Shown here: positions 9,431 to 18,936 of the stretch, in pieces
Numbering within the stretch: position 1 is the first letter of the stretch
Layout: each line of letters starts with the position of its first letter
Assembly (NCBI GenBank): GCA_963723235.1
Contig: CAVRPV010000001.1
Coordinates: 1 to 64,000 of the forward strand
From: CAIRTM01 sp963723235
GTDB lineage: Bacteria > Desulfobacterota > WTBG01 > CAIYCZ01 > CAIRTM01
Direction: 5' to 3'
DNA length: 64,000 nt
Translations under genes and position numbers: made by a program
The notes under the pieces: generated by a model
Databases searched by the model: none
What the model was told of the DNA's origin: nothing
The model's input: the letters and a program-made list of their open reading frames with translations, nothing else

Positions 9431-10162
9431 CTATCCGTGCTTGCGATTCCTTCCGGCTGTCAGGCACACAACCAGCATGCCGCCGATCAGCGCCAGCGGC
9501 ACAAAGCCGCAGAATCCGGGCAGGCACGGCACGGCTGCCGGGTCGGGGCACTGTGTGGGCAGGTGCCTGTTAAACAGCATATGTCTTTCAATGATGCCAA
9601 AGGACTGGCATGGCCTGTCCATCCACAGCCGCGCGCGTGGCACGCGATAGGAAAACAGGCAGAAGCAGAACAACAGCAGCGCCAGCCCTGCAAAGCCGCA
9701 TTGGCTCAGGCGCCGGGGATGCCGAAGCGTCGGCCCGGTCAGCAGGCGCCAGCACAGCAGCGCTGAAGCCAGCAACCCGCCATACATCATCGCAATGTCA
9801 ATGGCCAGTATGGATCTGCCCATGAGCCAGTACTGCAGCGACCAGGAGACTACCGTCGTCATTATGGCCACGTAGGCGCCCAGCAGCCGCGCAAACCAGA
9901 CGTTGCGCACTCCTCCCGGTGCTGATGGCCGCAGGGTCGTGCTGCGCCGCAGGATTGCGTACTGGATCAGGCCCCAGAACACAACCGGATAGAAACTGAG
10001 CTTTAAATGCTCCCACGGACTTTCGTTCACCGGGAACAGCCATGCGAGAGCGCGGGCAAAGCCCGCGAGCTCAAGGCCGAAATGCATCACTGTCCCGGCA
10101 ATCAGGGCAAACACGAACCCTGCAAGCTCCAGCCATAAGATTTTTTTCTTTTTCGTTTCCAT
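9431..10162 (-). CDS. Multi-pass membrane protein, DUF6512-like
   Basis: The start at 10162 is preferred because GGAGG (10166-10170) stands four bases upstream; a longer frame adds 34 residues of non-membrane sequence. The 243-residue product begins METKKKK and then has about six hydrophobic helices. The segment PVNESPWEHLKLSF near residue 35 is the recognisable conserved motif of a family of small bacterial membrane proteins (I believe DUF6512) without known function. The last 60 residues are less conserved looking and cysteine-rich. It is transcribed in the same direction as cstA and glgX, but it lies downstream of cstA with a gap of about 110 bp. Confidence 0.6.
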   Translation of the reverse strand: METKKKKILWLELAGFVFALIAGTVMHFGLELAGFARALAWLFPVNESPWEHLKLSFYPVVFWGLIQYAILRRSTTLRPSAPGGVRNVWFARLLGAYVAIMTTVVSWSLQYWLMGRSILAIDIAMMYGGLLASALLCWRLLTGPTLRHPRRLSQCGFAGLALLLFCFCLFSYRVPRARLWMDRPCQSFGIIERHMLFNRHLPTQCPDPAAVPCLPGFCGFVPLALIGGMLVVCLTAGRNRKHG

Positions 10163-10270
10163 TGTCCTCCTGCATTCGGGGCGAGCAATTTGATGCGCGC
10201 CCGGGAAAGGGCAGCGGCACTGAAGTTGATCCGCCCGCCAGTTAGAAATGCAAAAGCCCTGCAAAAGTAA

Positions 10271-12015
10271 TCAGCTTTGCAGGCCGGCCCGGGGCCGGTT
10301 TCTGTATCTTTTGGTGAACAGCACGGTCACGCCGGCCGCCAGTGCCAGCAGCACGATATCGCCTGCGGCAAGCATATAGTTTTGCTTCGGGATATAGTCC
10401 TTAACCAGGATGATAACCAGCGATGCGATGGTGGTGATGAGCATGAAAATGCCGGGCAGGAGGGCAAACAGGAATTTTTTGCCCCGCTGCATGAGCCACA
10501 AGCTGACCGCCAGCATGGTAAGGGCCGCCAGCAGCTGGTTTGCCGAGCCGAACAGCTGCCAGAGCTGCTTGAAGGTATTGTAGTAGGCCAGGATGAACAT
10601 GAGCCCTACGCACAGAAACGAATTAAAAAGATAGGTTTTAAGCAGCCGGGGCACGTTTTTAAAAAGCATGCTCCAGAGTTCTTCAAAAAGATAGCGGTTC
10701 AAGCGCACGGCCGTGTCGAGCGTCGTGACCACGAACCCTTCCACCAGCAGGATGCCGAATACCACGCCATAGGTCAGGGGCAGGCCCATTGATTTGTTCA
10801 AAAGCCCGCCAAGGCCCAGCGAGAAAGCGAGAATGGGATTTGACTTGACGCCGGCTGCCGTCGGAAAAACCAGCGCGGTAAGCTGCTCATAGGACAGGCC
10901 CACGCCCACCGCAATCACCACGCCGACAGCAAGCAGCGACTCAAGGACCATGCCGCCGTAGCCGACGACTTTGGCATCGGGTTTTTCCTGCGCCACCTGC
11001 TTGGAGGTCGTTCCGCCCGCTACCAGGGCATGAAACCCCGAGATGGCGCCGCAGGCAACGGTAATGAAGAGAATGGGCCAGACATAGCCGAGCTGCATAT
11101 TGCCGGCGGCGATGTTCAGGGCCGGAGCATTCATCACTGCCGCCCTTGAGCCCCAGGATGACCGTGCCGAGAAAGATGCCGATGACGCCGCCGTAGAGCA
11201 TAAACGAGTTGGTGAAGTCGCGGGGCTGGAGCACGAGCCAGACGGGCACGCCTGCGGCAAAGATCGTGTAGATCGACAGCAGGATCATCCAGTAAAACGG
11301 GTCGATCTTTATGGGGAATATGAGGCCGATCTGGACCGACACAGCGCAGATAATAACGGCAAGGGCTGACACCACATAGGTGTTGACGCCTTTTTTATAC
11401 AGCAGAAATCCCACAAGGGGCGAGCACAGCGTAATGAAGATAACCGAGGTGGAAGCGATGCCGCCGATAACGGCATAGGTCACGCCGTTTTCAACAATGG
11501 TCTGTATGCTGGGTGACCTCGGCGCCGAAATAGGAAAGCGGATACTTGGATGCAAGGGCCGTGGTGGTAAGGGTTAAAAAGACCGAGGTGACCATGAGCA
11601 GCATGATGATGGTGAAGGCGATGAACAGGAGAAAGCCCGCCCGGCCCATGGTCTTTTCAGCGATCTCGGCCATGGATTTGCCGCGCTCGCGCATGGAGGC
11701 AAGCAGGGCGGTGAAATCGTGCACAGCTCCTATGAAGAGCGTGCCGACCATGATCCAGAGCCATACCGGCACATAGCCGAAGATCATGGCCACGGTGGGG
11801 CCGATGATGGGGCCGCCGCCGGCGATGGAGGCGAAGTGATGGCCGAAAATGACGATTTTTTTTGTCGGCACATAGTCGACACCATCGTTGACTTCAACGG
11901 CCGGGGTCACATGGCTGCCGTCGACATCAAAGATTTTTTCTATAAAGCGGGCATAGTAGCGGTAGCCCACAAAGAACACAGCGATGGTGATCAAAAAGAT
12001 AAGAAGTACATTCAT
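10271..12015 (-). CDS. cstA: Carbon starvation protein CstA family transporter, two frameshifts
   Basis: Read across two breaks, this is a 581-codon, many-helix membrane protein of the CstA family, whose members take up peptides or pyruvate. The N-terminal part (12015-11511) has the family core with GHHFASIAGGGPIIGP and WIMVGTLFIGAVHDF. The middle part has GGIASTSVIFITLCSPLVG. The C-terminal part has ACGAISGFHALVAGGTTSKQ and FGSANQLLAALTML. The frame shifts once near the GGG at 11511-11513 and again near 11136-11146. Both joints fall inside conserved sequence, so single-base sequence errors are more likely than real inactivation. ATG 12015 has an AGGAA ribosome site eight bases upstream. It lacks the long C-terminal extension of E. 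coli CstA and belongs to the shorter branch. Confidence 0.85.
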
Positions 12016-12076
12016 GTGTCATTTCCTTTCTGCCGGGGCGCGGGGCGCGCGCCCTTTGTTGTATGTACAGGCAGGC

Positions 12077-14218
12077 TTACAGCCCTCCAGTGCTCAGTGC
12101 CTGATCCTGTTTCCCTATAAGAACGACCACGCTGCGTGCGGCCGCCCGGTAGAGACGATCATTCTTGAGCATCTGTTCTGTCCCGGGCAGCAGGAAATCA
12201 TCAGGGTGCTCACGGGCGGTATCAATCACGCGATGCCAGCAGCCCGCATGCGCAAGGAGGCAGCAGCACGGTTCGTGGTTCCGGATCGGCATTCAGAATA
12301 AAAAACAGCAGGCAATCTTCTTGGCCGGGAACGATGCGGGCGGCGTCGAGTTGATAGCACAGTGTGCGCAGGCTCGTGTCATGCCAGTCCGGCTCCTGCG
12401 CGTCAGGCCCGAACCAGGCAATGTCCGGAATACGGTTGCCGGAGGTGTCGCGGCCCTGATAAAAACGCTTGCGCTGCAGGCTGCGGTGGCTTTTGCGGAA
12501 CGCGATTGCTGTGCGACAGAAAGCGAGCATGTCGGCATTTTTTTCCAGCGAGACTCCAGTCAATCCAGCTGATGTCATTGTCCTGGCAATAGGCGTTGTT
12601 GTTGCCCTGCTGTGTGCGCAAAAATTCATCCCCGGCCGTGATCATGGGCGTGCCGGATGAGAACAGCAGCAGGCAGAAAAAGTTTTTGGCAAGCCGGCGG
12701 CGCAGGGCCGCTATTTCCGGGTCATCGGTCGGTCCCTCAACACCGCAGTTCCAGGACAGATTATAGTCATTGCCGTCGCGGTTATCCTCGCAGTTCAGTT
12801 CATTGTGCTTGGTGTTGTAGGAGACCAGGTCGTTCAGGGTAAAGCCGTCATGGCAGGTAACAAAATTGATGCTGTTAAAGGGAGAACGGCCGTCATCGCC
12901 GTACAGGTCGGCTGAACCGGTCAGGCGCCAGCCAAGCTCGCTCACCATACCGGCATCACCGCGCACAAAGCTTCGCACGGTGTCCCGGAATTTTCCGTTC
13001 CACTCCGACCATTCAACCGGGAAATTACCGACCTGGCAGGTCTCAATGTCCCAGGGCTCGGCAATGATTTTTATCCGGTTGAGGACCGGATCCTGTGAAA
13101 TTGCGTCAAAAAACGATGATGATTTCTGGAAGCGGCCGCCTTCACGGCCCAGAGCCGTGGCAAGGTCGAAGCGAAATCCGTCAATATGCATTTCCTGCAC
13201 CCAGTAGCGCAGAGAATCCATCACCAGCCGCATGACATGGGCATCCGTCAGATTCAGGCTGTTGCCGCAGCCGGTAATGTCAACGTACCTGCCGCTGTCA
13301 ATCCGGTAGTAGGTCGGGTTGTCTATGCCGCGAAAGCTGATGGTCGGACCCAGTTCATTGCCCTCGCCGCTGTGATTGTAGACCACGTCCATGATCACCT
13401 CAATGCCGGCCCGGTGCAGTTCGCGAACCATGGTTTTAAATTCCTGAACCTGGCAGCCTGCATGCGAGCAGGTGCTGTAGGAGATCTCCGGGCTGAAAAA
13501 ACCGATTGAATTATATCCCCAGTAGTTGCTCAGGCCCCGATCCTGCAAAAAATTTTCGTTATAGAATTCATGCAGCGGCAGGAATTCAACCGCGTTGATG
13601 CCGAGAGAGCGCAGGTAGGGAATTTTTTCAATAAACCCAAGATAGGTGCCGGGATGGCGCACGCCCGAGGACGCATGCGCGGTGAATCCTTTCAGGTGCG
13701 CTTCGTAAATGATCAGCTCTTCAAAGGGGATGTCGGGCGGGCTGTCGCCCTGCCAGTCAAAAGCACTGTCCATGACAATCGCTTTGGGAACGATACGTCA
13801 GATTTTCGCGGCAATCCATGGCCGCGCCAGGGTCTGAAACCGCGGGATCATAGGCCAGCAGCAGATTGTCTGTATTGCGGCATTTACCGCTAAGGGCCTT
13901 GGCATAGGGGTCGATCAGCAGCTTATGGCTGTTAAAACGCAGGCCGCGTCCGGGATCGTATTCGCCGAACACACGGTATCCGTACAGCTGACCGGGCTTG
14001 ATTCCCCGCACAAAGATGTGCCAGATATGGCGCGAGCAATGCTCTATGGGTATGATTTCAGACGGCTGGCCATCCGGTGTGTCGAACAGCAGCAGGTGCA
14101 CAGCGTTTGCATGTTTGGAATACAGGGCGAAATTGACACCGTCGGGCTGCAGTGTCGCGCCGAGCGGGTAAAATCTGCCGGGGTCCAGGCGTTCCGCAGG
14201 TGCCGTGTTCAATTTCAT
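12077..14218 (-). CDS. glgX: Glycogen debranching enzyme GlgX (isoamylase type), three frameshifts
   Basis: The whole gene is about 713 codons, the usual length of GlgX/TreX enzymes that hydrolyse alpha-1,6 branches of glycogen. The N-terminal CBM48-like domain starts at ATG 14218 (FYPLGATLQPDGVNFALYS). The GH13 catalytic domain shows MDVVYNHSGEGN, HIDGFRFDLATALGR (the Asp nucleophile), IAEPWD (acid/base Glu) and FVTCHDGFTLND. The C-terminal beta domain ends in ARSVVVLIGKQ. Frame breaks lie near 13787, in the T7 run at 12538-12544, and near 12240. Each joint restores colinear GlgX sequence, so I treat the gene as intact in the organism. It follows cstA convergently with no shared regulation visible. 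Confidence 0.88.
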
Positions 14219-14473
14219 GACGGGTTGGTTCCTGTGTAACGGGTATGATGTGCCGTGTACCTGTATTGACTCTATAGCACGGATGGTTTGAACCTGACAA
14301 ACCAAAAATATTTCCCGTGAAAGAAGCTGGATATACACGCAGGCAAAGTGCTTTCGCTGCGCAACGATCGTGTGTATGCGATGGAATGTATTTGACAAAG
14401 GCGCTGATTTTTACTACCAGTGATGGTCTGCAAAAAACAGGCACAGCAATGCCGGCGAAAAAGGATGGCATGT

Positions 14474-14722
14474 ATGGAGACACGATCAGTGGAATTCAGG
14501 ACGCGGGGCGTGTGCTGCACCCGCATCAGCTATGAGATCCGCGATGGCCGGCTGTTTAACGTCCGATTCGAGGGCGGCTGCCACGGCAACGGCCAGGGGC
14601 TGGCCAGGCTGCTTGAAGGCATGCAGGCGGCTGAGGCTCAAGAGCGCCTTAGGGGAATTGCCTGTGAATCCAAGTCAACATCCTGTCCTGATCAACTGGC
14701 CCGCTCTTTGGAGTGTTCCTGA
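14474..14722 (+). CDS. TSCPD-domain protein (TIGR03905-like)
   Basis: The 82-residue product matches the short stand-alone TSCPD family: RGVCCTRISYEI, then NVRFEGGCHGNGQGLARLLEGM and a C-terminal CESKSTSCPDQLARSL with the TSCPD signature itself. The same module ends some ribonucleotide reductases, where its cysteines bind metal. The function of the stand-alone proteins is unknown. ATG 14474 is chosen because AAGG lies nine bases upstream; ATG 14465 would have no spacing. Conserved cysteines are Cys14, Cys15, Cys35 and the two in the C-terminal motif. Confidence 0.75.
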   Translation: METRSVEFRTRGVCCTRISYEIRDGRLFNVRFEGGCHGNGQGLARLLEGMQAAEAQERLRGIACESKSTSCPDQLARSLECS

Positions 14723-14873
14723 GGCGTCCGGCCCCCTGGTTTTTGTCCAAGAGAAACCCGCGCGCGGCCAGCCATGCTTCAGCAAGTGAAATAATCAAAA
14801 AATTAAGCTATGGTTATGGGGTAAGCCGTTGTGCTGCCTATGTTTTTATCCGATATGAGCGGCCAAGAAATTA

Positions 14874-14903
14874 TTGACAAAGGTGAAAAAAAAATGATAC
14901 CAT
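14874..14903 (+). promoter_or_regulatory. Promoter of the AOR leader RNA
   Basis: A perfect TTGACA (14874-14879) is followed after 18 bp by TACCAT (14898-14903, 4 of 6 consensus). Transcription would start near 14910, just ahead of the structured leader. Confidence 0.55.
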
Positions 14904-15054
14904 CATTCTCCCTTTTGGGATGAAAATAGAGAATAATTGGTTTCCGAGTCCTGTTGCGAGCAACAGGACCGAAAAGGTCGGCAAACAAAAACCGGCCCGC
15001 CGTGTTTGCAAAGGAAGCCTGAGAGATACAGCTGTATCTTTCAGGCTTTTTTTT
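14904..15054 (+). ncRNA. Structured leader RNA with terminator, candidate riboswitch or attenuator
   Basis: Between the promoter and the ferredoxin-AOR operon lies about 150 nt of highly structured sequence. Visible pairings are ATTCTC with GAGAAT (about 14904-14932), an outer CCGA/TCGG helix (14944-14947 with 14978-14981), a 10-bp hairpin GTCCTGTTGC-GA-GCAACAGGAC, a GACC-GAAAA-GGTC alternative, and GCAAACA with TGTTTGC enclosing a GC-rich loop. An intrinsic terminator follows immediately. That is the layout of a metabolite- or cofactor-sensing leader controlling read-through. It does not match the Moco/Tuco consensus as I remember it, nor the c-di-GMP, TPP or cobalamin classes, so the ligand is unknown. 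The downstream tungsten enzyme makes a molybdopterin-type signal an attractive guess. Confidence 0.5.
15015..15054 (+). terminator. Intrinsic terminator inside the AOR leader
   Basis: AAGCCTGAGAGATACAG (15015-15031) pairs with CTGTATCTTTCAGGCTT (15032-15048), 16 Watson-Crick pairs plus one G-U, ending in T8 (15047-15054). It sits about 180 bp before the first structural gene, so it must be bypassed for expression unless a second promoter lies in 15055-15231. That stretch also has a CGTTTTC-TTAAAC-GAAAACG hairpin (15128-15147). Confidence 0.85.
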
Positions 15055-15231
15055 ATGCATGCGTATGTGGAATTCAGACACGAAAAAAAATTAATTATGA
15101 GAGGAGGTGTTGCGTACAGGCTGGTTTCGTTTTCTTAAACGAAAACGGGAAGTATTGGTAACTGAAATTCAGGTACACGTACGACTAGAAGTATCCCTTT
15201 GTTGACCCGATTGAAAGGAGGGTAACTAATC

Positions 15232-15732
15232 ATGAGTGAACAGAAAAAGTTGATTTACAACAACGAAATCTGCACCGGATGCAGAAGCTGCGTAGTCGGC
15301 TGCTCCCTGTATCATGACGGCGAATGCGGAAAAGTAATTTCCCGCGTAGCTATCGTCAGGAACGAGCAGCACGGCGAATCCTTTGTCGTGGGTTGCGACG
15401 GCTGTACTGACGCGCCCTGCGCTGCGGTGTGCCCGACCGGCGCCTGCGCCATGGATCACGCTGCCGGCATCACCAAAATCGATGCCAACAAGTGTATCGG
15501 CTGTAAGGAATGCGCCAATGCATGTCCGTTCGGCGCCATCAACATGCACTATAAAACCGGCAAAGCCTTTAAGTGCGACCTGTGTGAAGGCCGCGATGAG
15601 GGCCCGGTGTGTGCTGACTGGTGTGTTAGCGGAGCCATCTCCTACGAGACACCGACCATCGCGATGAAAGCCAAACGCCGTAACAAGTTAAACGAACGGT
15701 TAAAAGCCGCTAAAGTTGGAGAGGAGGGTTAA
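15232..15732 (+). CDS. Four-cluster [4Fe-4S] ferredoxin subunit, partner of the AOR
   Basis: The 166-residue protein has sixteen cysteines in four groups: CTGCRSCVVGC (about residues 14-24), CDGCTDAPCAAVC (61-73), CIGCKECANAC (88-98) and CDLCEGRDEGPVCADWC (112-128). This HycB/DmsB-like pattern normally carries four cubane clusters forming an electron wire. It has no signal peptide, so it works in the cytoplasm. A strong AAAGGAGGG ribosome site precedes ATG 15232. It ends three bases before the AOR start, so it is co-translated and most likely moves electrons between the tungsten enzyme and a soluble or membrane partner. AorA-type subunits of heteromeric AORs are the nearest match. Confidence 0.85.
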   Translation: MSEQKKLIYNNEICTGCRSCVVGCSLYHDGECGKVISRVAIVRNEQHGESFVVGCDGCTDAPCAAVCPTGACAMDHAAGITKIDANKCIGCKECANACPFGAINMHYKTGKAFKCDLCEGRDEGPVCADWCVSGAISYETPTIAMKAKRRNKLNERLKAAKVGEEG

Positions 15733-15735
15733 GCT

Positions 15736-17704
15736 ATGTACGGATGGGCAGGACAACGACTGAGAGTCGATCTTACAACTGGCGCAAATTACAAAAGAAC
15801 CGCTGTCATACGAATACCGTCGCAAATGGATTGGTGGCCGTGGTTTCAACTCTGAGGTTATGTACAATGAAGTTCCCGCGGACATGGATCCCTTTGATCC
15901 CCGCACGCGCGTATGTTTCGGCATGGGCCCGGTGAGCGGCACTGCTGCTCCTTCAACCGGCCGCGTGACCGTTACCTGCAAAAGCCCGCTGACCGGCGGT
16001 TTCGGTGACTCCAACATGGGCGGTCACTGGGGCGCGGAAGTGAAGTATGCCGGCTATGACCAGATCATCGTACAGGGCCGCGCCAAGCACCCGGTCTATA
16101 TCTGGATTGATGATGACAAGGTTGAGATCCGCGACGCCCGCCACCTCTGGGGCAAGTTTCCGCGTGAAGCCGACCCGATGATCAAACAGGAACTGGGCGA
16201 TGAGGACATTCACATCATGATGATCGGCCCGGCCGGTGAAAACATGGTGCGTTTTGCCTGCACGTTTAATGATGTGTGGCGCGCAGCAGGGCGTACCGGT
16301 ACCGGCGGTGTCATCGGCTCCAAGAACCTGAAGGCAATTGCCACACGCGGATCCGGCACGGTCAAGATCGCCGATCCCAAGAAGATGATGGAAGTGTGCA
16401 ACCGTCTGCGCCAGGCCTTCAAGACCGACCCGATGAAAATCGGCCTGAACGTTCTCGGCAGCCTGTGTCTGATCAATGTTGCCAATCGCGACGGCTGGTT
16501 CCCCTGGAACAATTTCCAGTTCGGGTCCCACCCGCTGGCAAACAACGTGTCCGGTGAAAGCCATTCGGCAACAGTTTTGAAGCATCGTGAAGGCTGCTAT
16601 GCATGCCCGATCGCCTGCGGCCGCTTCACTGAAATCCGCGACGGCAAGTATGCCGGTGAAACCTTCGGCGGCCCTGAGTACGAGCACGCCGTTCCGACCG
16701 GTCCGCGTTGCGGTATCATTGAAGACCCCAACGATGTCTGGCACAATTGCCGCCTGACCAATGATTACGGTCTGGATGCTATCGAGTGCGGCGGTGTTAT
16801 CAGTACAGCCATGGAATGGTACCAGAGAGGCCTGATCACCACCAAGGATACCGGCGGGCTTGAGCTGACCTGGGGTAACGCTGAAGTGGTTGATACGCTG
16901 ATTAACCAGATTGGTCTGCGTAAAGGCTTTGGCGGTATTCTGGCTGACGGCGCTGACCGCGCTGCTGATAAGCTTGGTCTGCCCAAGGACGCTCACTACT
17001 ATACCATCACCACCCGCGGCATGACCCTGCCCGGCGACGACCCCCGCGGCCTCGGCTTCGGTTACGGTCTGTCCTTTGCCATGGGTACCCGCGGCGGCTG
17101 CGACCATCTTCGCTCCCTGTGCTGTCTTGAGCTTTCCGGCGCCCTGTATCCCGGACTCAACACCAAGCTCCTTGGTGATGAAAGCGCCAACAAGCCGGTT
17201 ACCACCAATGGCAAGCCCTATATGGTTTACTATGAAGAAAACCAGAAGGCCACTACGGACTGCCTGCAGGTATGCTGCTTCACCACGCACTGGTCCTATG
17301 CCGTGTTGACTCCGGACCAGGTTGAATACCTGAACGCTGTTACCGGCCTTGATTTCACTGAGGAAGAATTCCAGGAAGTCGGCGAGCGCATCGTGAACCT
17401 TGAGCGCGCCTACTGGAACCGTCTGATGTCGGGCGCTCGCGAAGATACCGTTCCCGAGCGTTTCCTGAAAGAGCCCATGCCCGCGAACGGCGTGGACTAT
17501 CAGACCAACATCGGCGCAACCCTTCCGCTCAACGAGATGCTGCCGAAGTATTATCAGTATCGCGATTGGGATTCCAAAACCGGATTCCCGTCAGAGCGCA
17601 AGCTGAAACAGCTCGGCCTGGACTATGTTGCCAAGGATCTTGCCCCGCTGCGGAGCAAGTATCTGTCCGATGCTGAAAAGAAGAAGATTAAATACTACGT
17701 ATAA
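15736..17704 (+). CDS. aor: Aldehyde ferredoxin oxidoreductase (tungsten-pterin), one frameshift
   Basis: The enzyme of about 656 residues interconverts aldehydes and carboxylic acids using a tungstobispterin and one [4Fe-4S] cluster. It starts at 15736 (MYGWAGQRLRVDLTTG). An indel near 15781-15785 moves the reading frame; the other frame continues ITKEPLSYEYRRKW and RGFNSEVMYNEVP. Pterin-binding sequence MGGHWGAEVKYAGYD, the GRTGTGGVIGSKNLKAI segment and the cluster motif CYACPIAC are all present. After frame repair the three cysteines fall near residues 287, 290 and 294, almost the positions in Pyrococcus AOR. A fourth ligand is probably in DCLQVCC near 509-514. The physiological substrate is unknown. 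The close E. coli relative by layout is the YdhV type. Confidence 0.88.
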
Positions 17705-17737
17705 TCTTGTGGACGTGCTGAAAGGAGGTACGATACC

Positions 17738-17980
17738 ATGGCAATTATGACCAAAGTACAGGCTAAAAAGCTCATTGAGCAGCCTGACAAAATGCTGGAT
17801 GTACTGAACTACCTGGTGGAGAAAAAAATCATCAGCGGCGATGAACATCGCTCTTCTATGCTCAAAGGCTTTTCCAAGCTGGTAGAAGTGCTGCAGGAAA
17901 AGAAATTGATCAATGCCAAGGATGCGAAAGCGGCCATGCAGGGCGGTTTTGCTTCTTTGCTTGAGACCATTTCAGCCTGA
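17738..17980 (+). CDS. Small alpha-helical protein encoded behind the AOR gene
   Basis: The 80-residue product is preceded by an excellent AAAGGAGGT site and followed by a terminator, so it is a genuine last gene of the AOR operon. I do not recognise a family. It is predicted to be almost wholly helical and contains an internal near-repeat: the halves KKLIEQPDKMLDVLNYLVEK and SMLKGFSKLVEVLQEKKLI share an alternating Leu/Val pattern. It ends FASLLETISA. There is no cysteine, no signal and no membrane segment. Position suggests an accessory subunit, a chaperone-like cofactor-loading factor or a regulator of the oxidoreductase, but nothing in the sequence settles this. Confidence 0.7.
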   Translation: MAIMTKVQAKKLIEQPDKMLDVLNYLVEKKIISGDEHRSSMLKGFSKLVEVLQEKKLINAKDAKAAMQGGFASLLETISA

Positions 17981-18003
17981 GCCTGATGCATCAAATGTAA
18001 GAA

Positions 18004-18040
18004 GAAGCGCCCGGGGTTTTGTCCCCGGGCGCTTTTTTTT
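18004..18040 (+). terminator. Terminator of the ferredoxin-AOR operon
   Basis: AAGCGCCCGGGG and CCCCGGGCGCTT form a 12-bp GC-rich stem around TTTTGT and run into a T8 tract. Confidence 0.93.
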
Positions 18041-18094
18041 GCGTAGTTTTCCCTCACAGGCATACTACCCGACAATCCGACGCAAATAAAAATA

Positions 18095-18145
18095 TTGACA
18101 TTTATAGAGTGCTGCTCTATAAAGTGTAGAGTGCTGCTCTATAAA
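18095..18145 (+). promoter_or_regulatory. TetR promoter with two tandem palindromic operators
   Basis: TTGACA (18095-18100), 17 bp and TATAAA (18118-18123) make a near-perfect promoter. Exactly between the boxes lies a palindrome, TTTATAGAG-TGCTG-CTCTATAAA (18101-18123, perfect 9-bp arms). A second copy, TGTAGAG-TGCTG-CTCTATA (18125-18143), covers the expected start point. A dimeric repressor on both sites would block polymerase completely. Confidence 0.85.
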
Positions 18146-18175
18146 TACTAACCCGTACAGGCTTGTTGCTGCCCT

Positions 18176-18820
18176 ATGCGTCCTCACATTGCCGTGCAGC
18201 ATGAAAAACAGCGCCAGACCAGGGTCCGCACGATTGTGCGCGCGGCTCGAAAGCTGTTTCTTAAAAAGGGCTATCACGACACCACGATTCGCGACATCTG
18301 CCGCGAGTCGGGGCTTTCCAACGGCACCCTGTATTTCTACTTTGAAAACAAAGATGCACTTTATGCCCATATATATGAAGAGTGCTTCCAGCATTTAAAC
18401 GACATGCTGGCCGGTGCTGTTCACGCGGATATGGAGCCGCTTGAGCAGATTGAAACCGCGCTTAAAACCTATCTGTGCTATTTTATCGACCACCGCGAAA
18501 TGTGGGACATGCTTGATATCAGCTACCGCCGGCTCAATCTGCCGCCTGAGCTGATCAAGCGCTTTGACGAACAGCTTCAGCAGTCCTACCGTTTTGTACA
18601 CACAGCCGTTGAGCAGTATTTTGAGCGCAACGGGCTATCAGCACGCAATGAAAGCCGCGAGCTTGCCCTGCTGCTGTTTACTTCCATTGACGGCCTGTTC
18701 TACGATTTGAAACAAGGCTTTTTTGAAGATCCGATCCGCCAACTCACGCTCGAGCGTCTGGTGGACACACAGATTAAGGTTTTTAAGGCATACCTGAGCG
18801 CAGCAGCACAGGAGCGCTAA
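18176..18820 (+). CDS. TetR/AcrR-family transcriptional repressor of the efflux operon
   Basis: The 214-residue protein has the TetR N-terminal HTH: RKLFLKKGYHDTTIRDIC then SGLSNGTLYFYFENKDAL (residues 26-62), with the conserved LYFYFENKD recognition-helix end. The remaining 150 residues form the helical ligand-binding and dimer domain, with no family-specific motif that I recognise. It lies about 45 nt behind a promoter whose boxes are overlapped by two palindromes, so autorepression is nearly certain, and the RND genes start 117 bp downstream on the same strand. A drug-, detergent- or metabolite-like inducer is likely, but not identifiable. The ribosome site before ATG 18176 is weak. Confidence 0.88.
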   Translation: MRPHIAVQHEKQRQTRVRTIVRAARKLFLKKGYHDTTIRDICRESGLSNGTLYFYFENKDALYAHIYEECFQHLNDMLAGAVHADMEPLEQIETALKTYLCYFIDHREMWDMLDISYRRLNLPPELIKRFDEQLQQSYRFVHTAVEQYFERNGLSARNESRELALLLFTSIDGLFYDLKQGFFEDPIRQLTLERLVDTQIKVFKAYLSAAAQER

Positions 18821-18936
18821 GCCCGGCGTATTCGCCGGCGCATTGCGGCGGGATAAACTGCCGTACACATCCTGCACGGCAGGCTTGAGTCCGGCCGACA
18901 TTTTTTAATCTACAAAACCCAAGTCTTGAGGTTGGT

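Noticed and set aside
14904..15054. Identification of the AOR leader as a Moco/Tuco or c-di-GMP-I riboswitch
   Set aside because: The conserved bases I remember for those classes are not in the right order; only the general architecture fits.
15953..17290. 445-codon minus-strand frame opposite the AOR gene
   Set aside because: The plus strand carries clear AOR motifs; the antisense frame results from codon bias.
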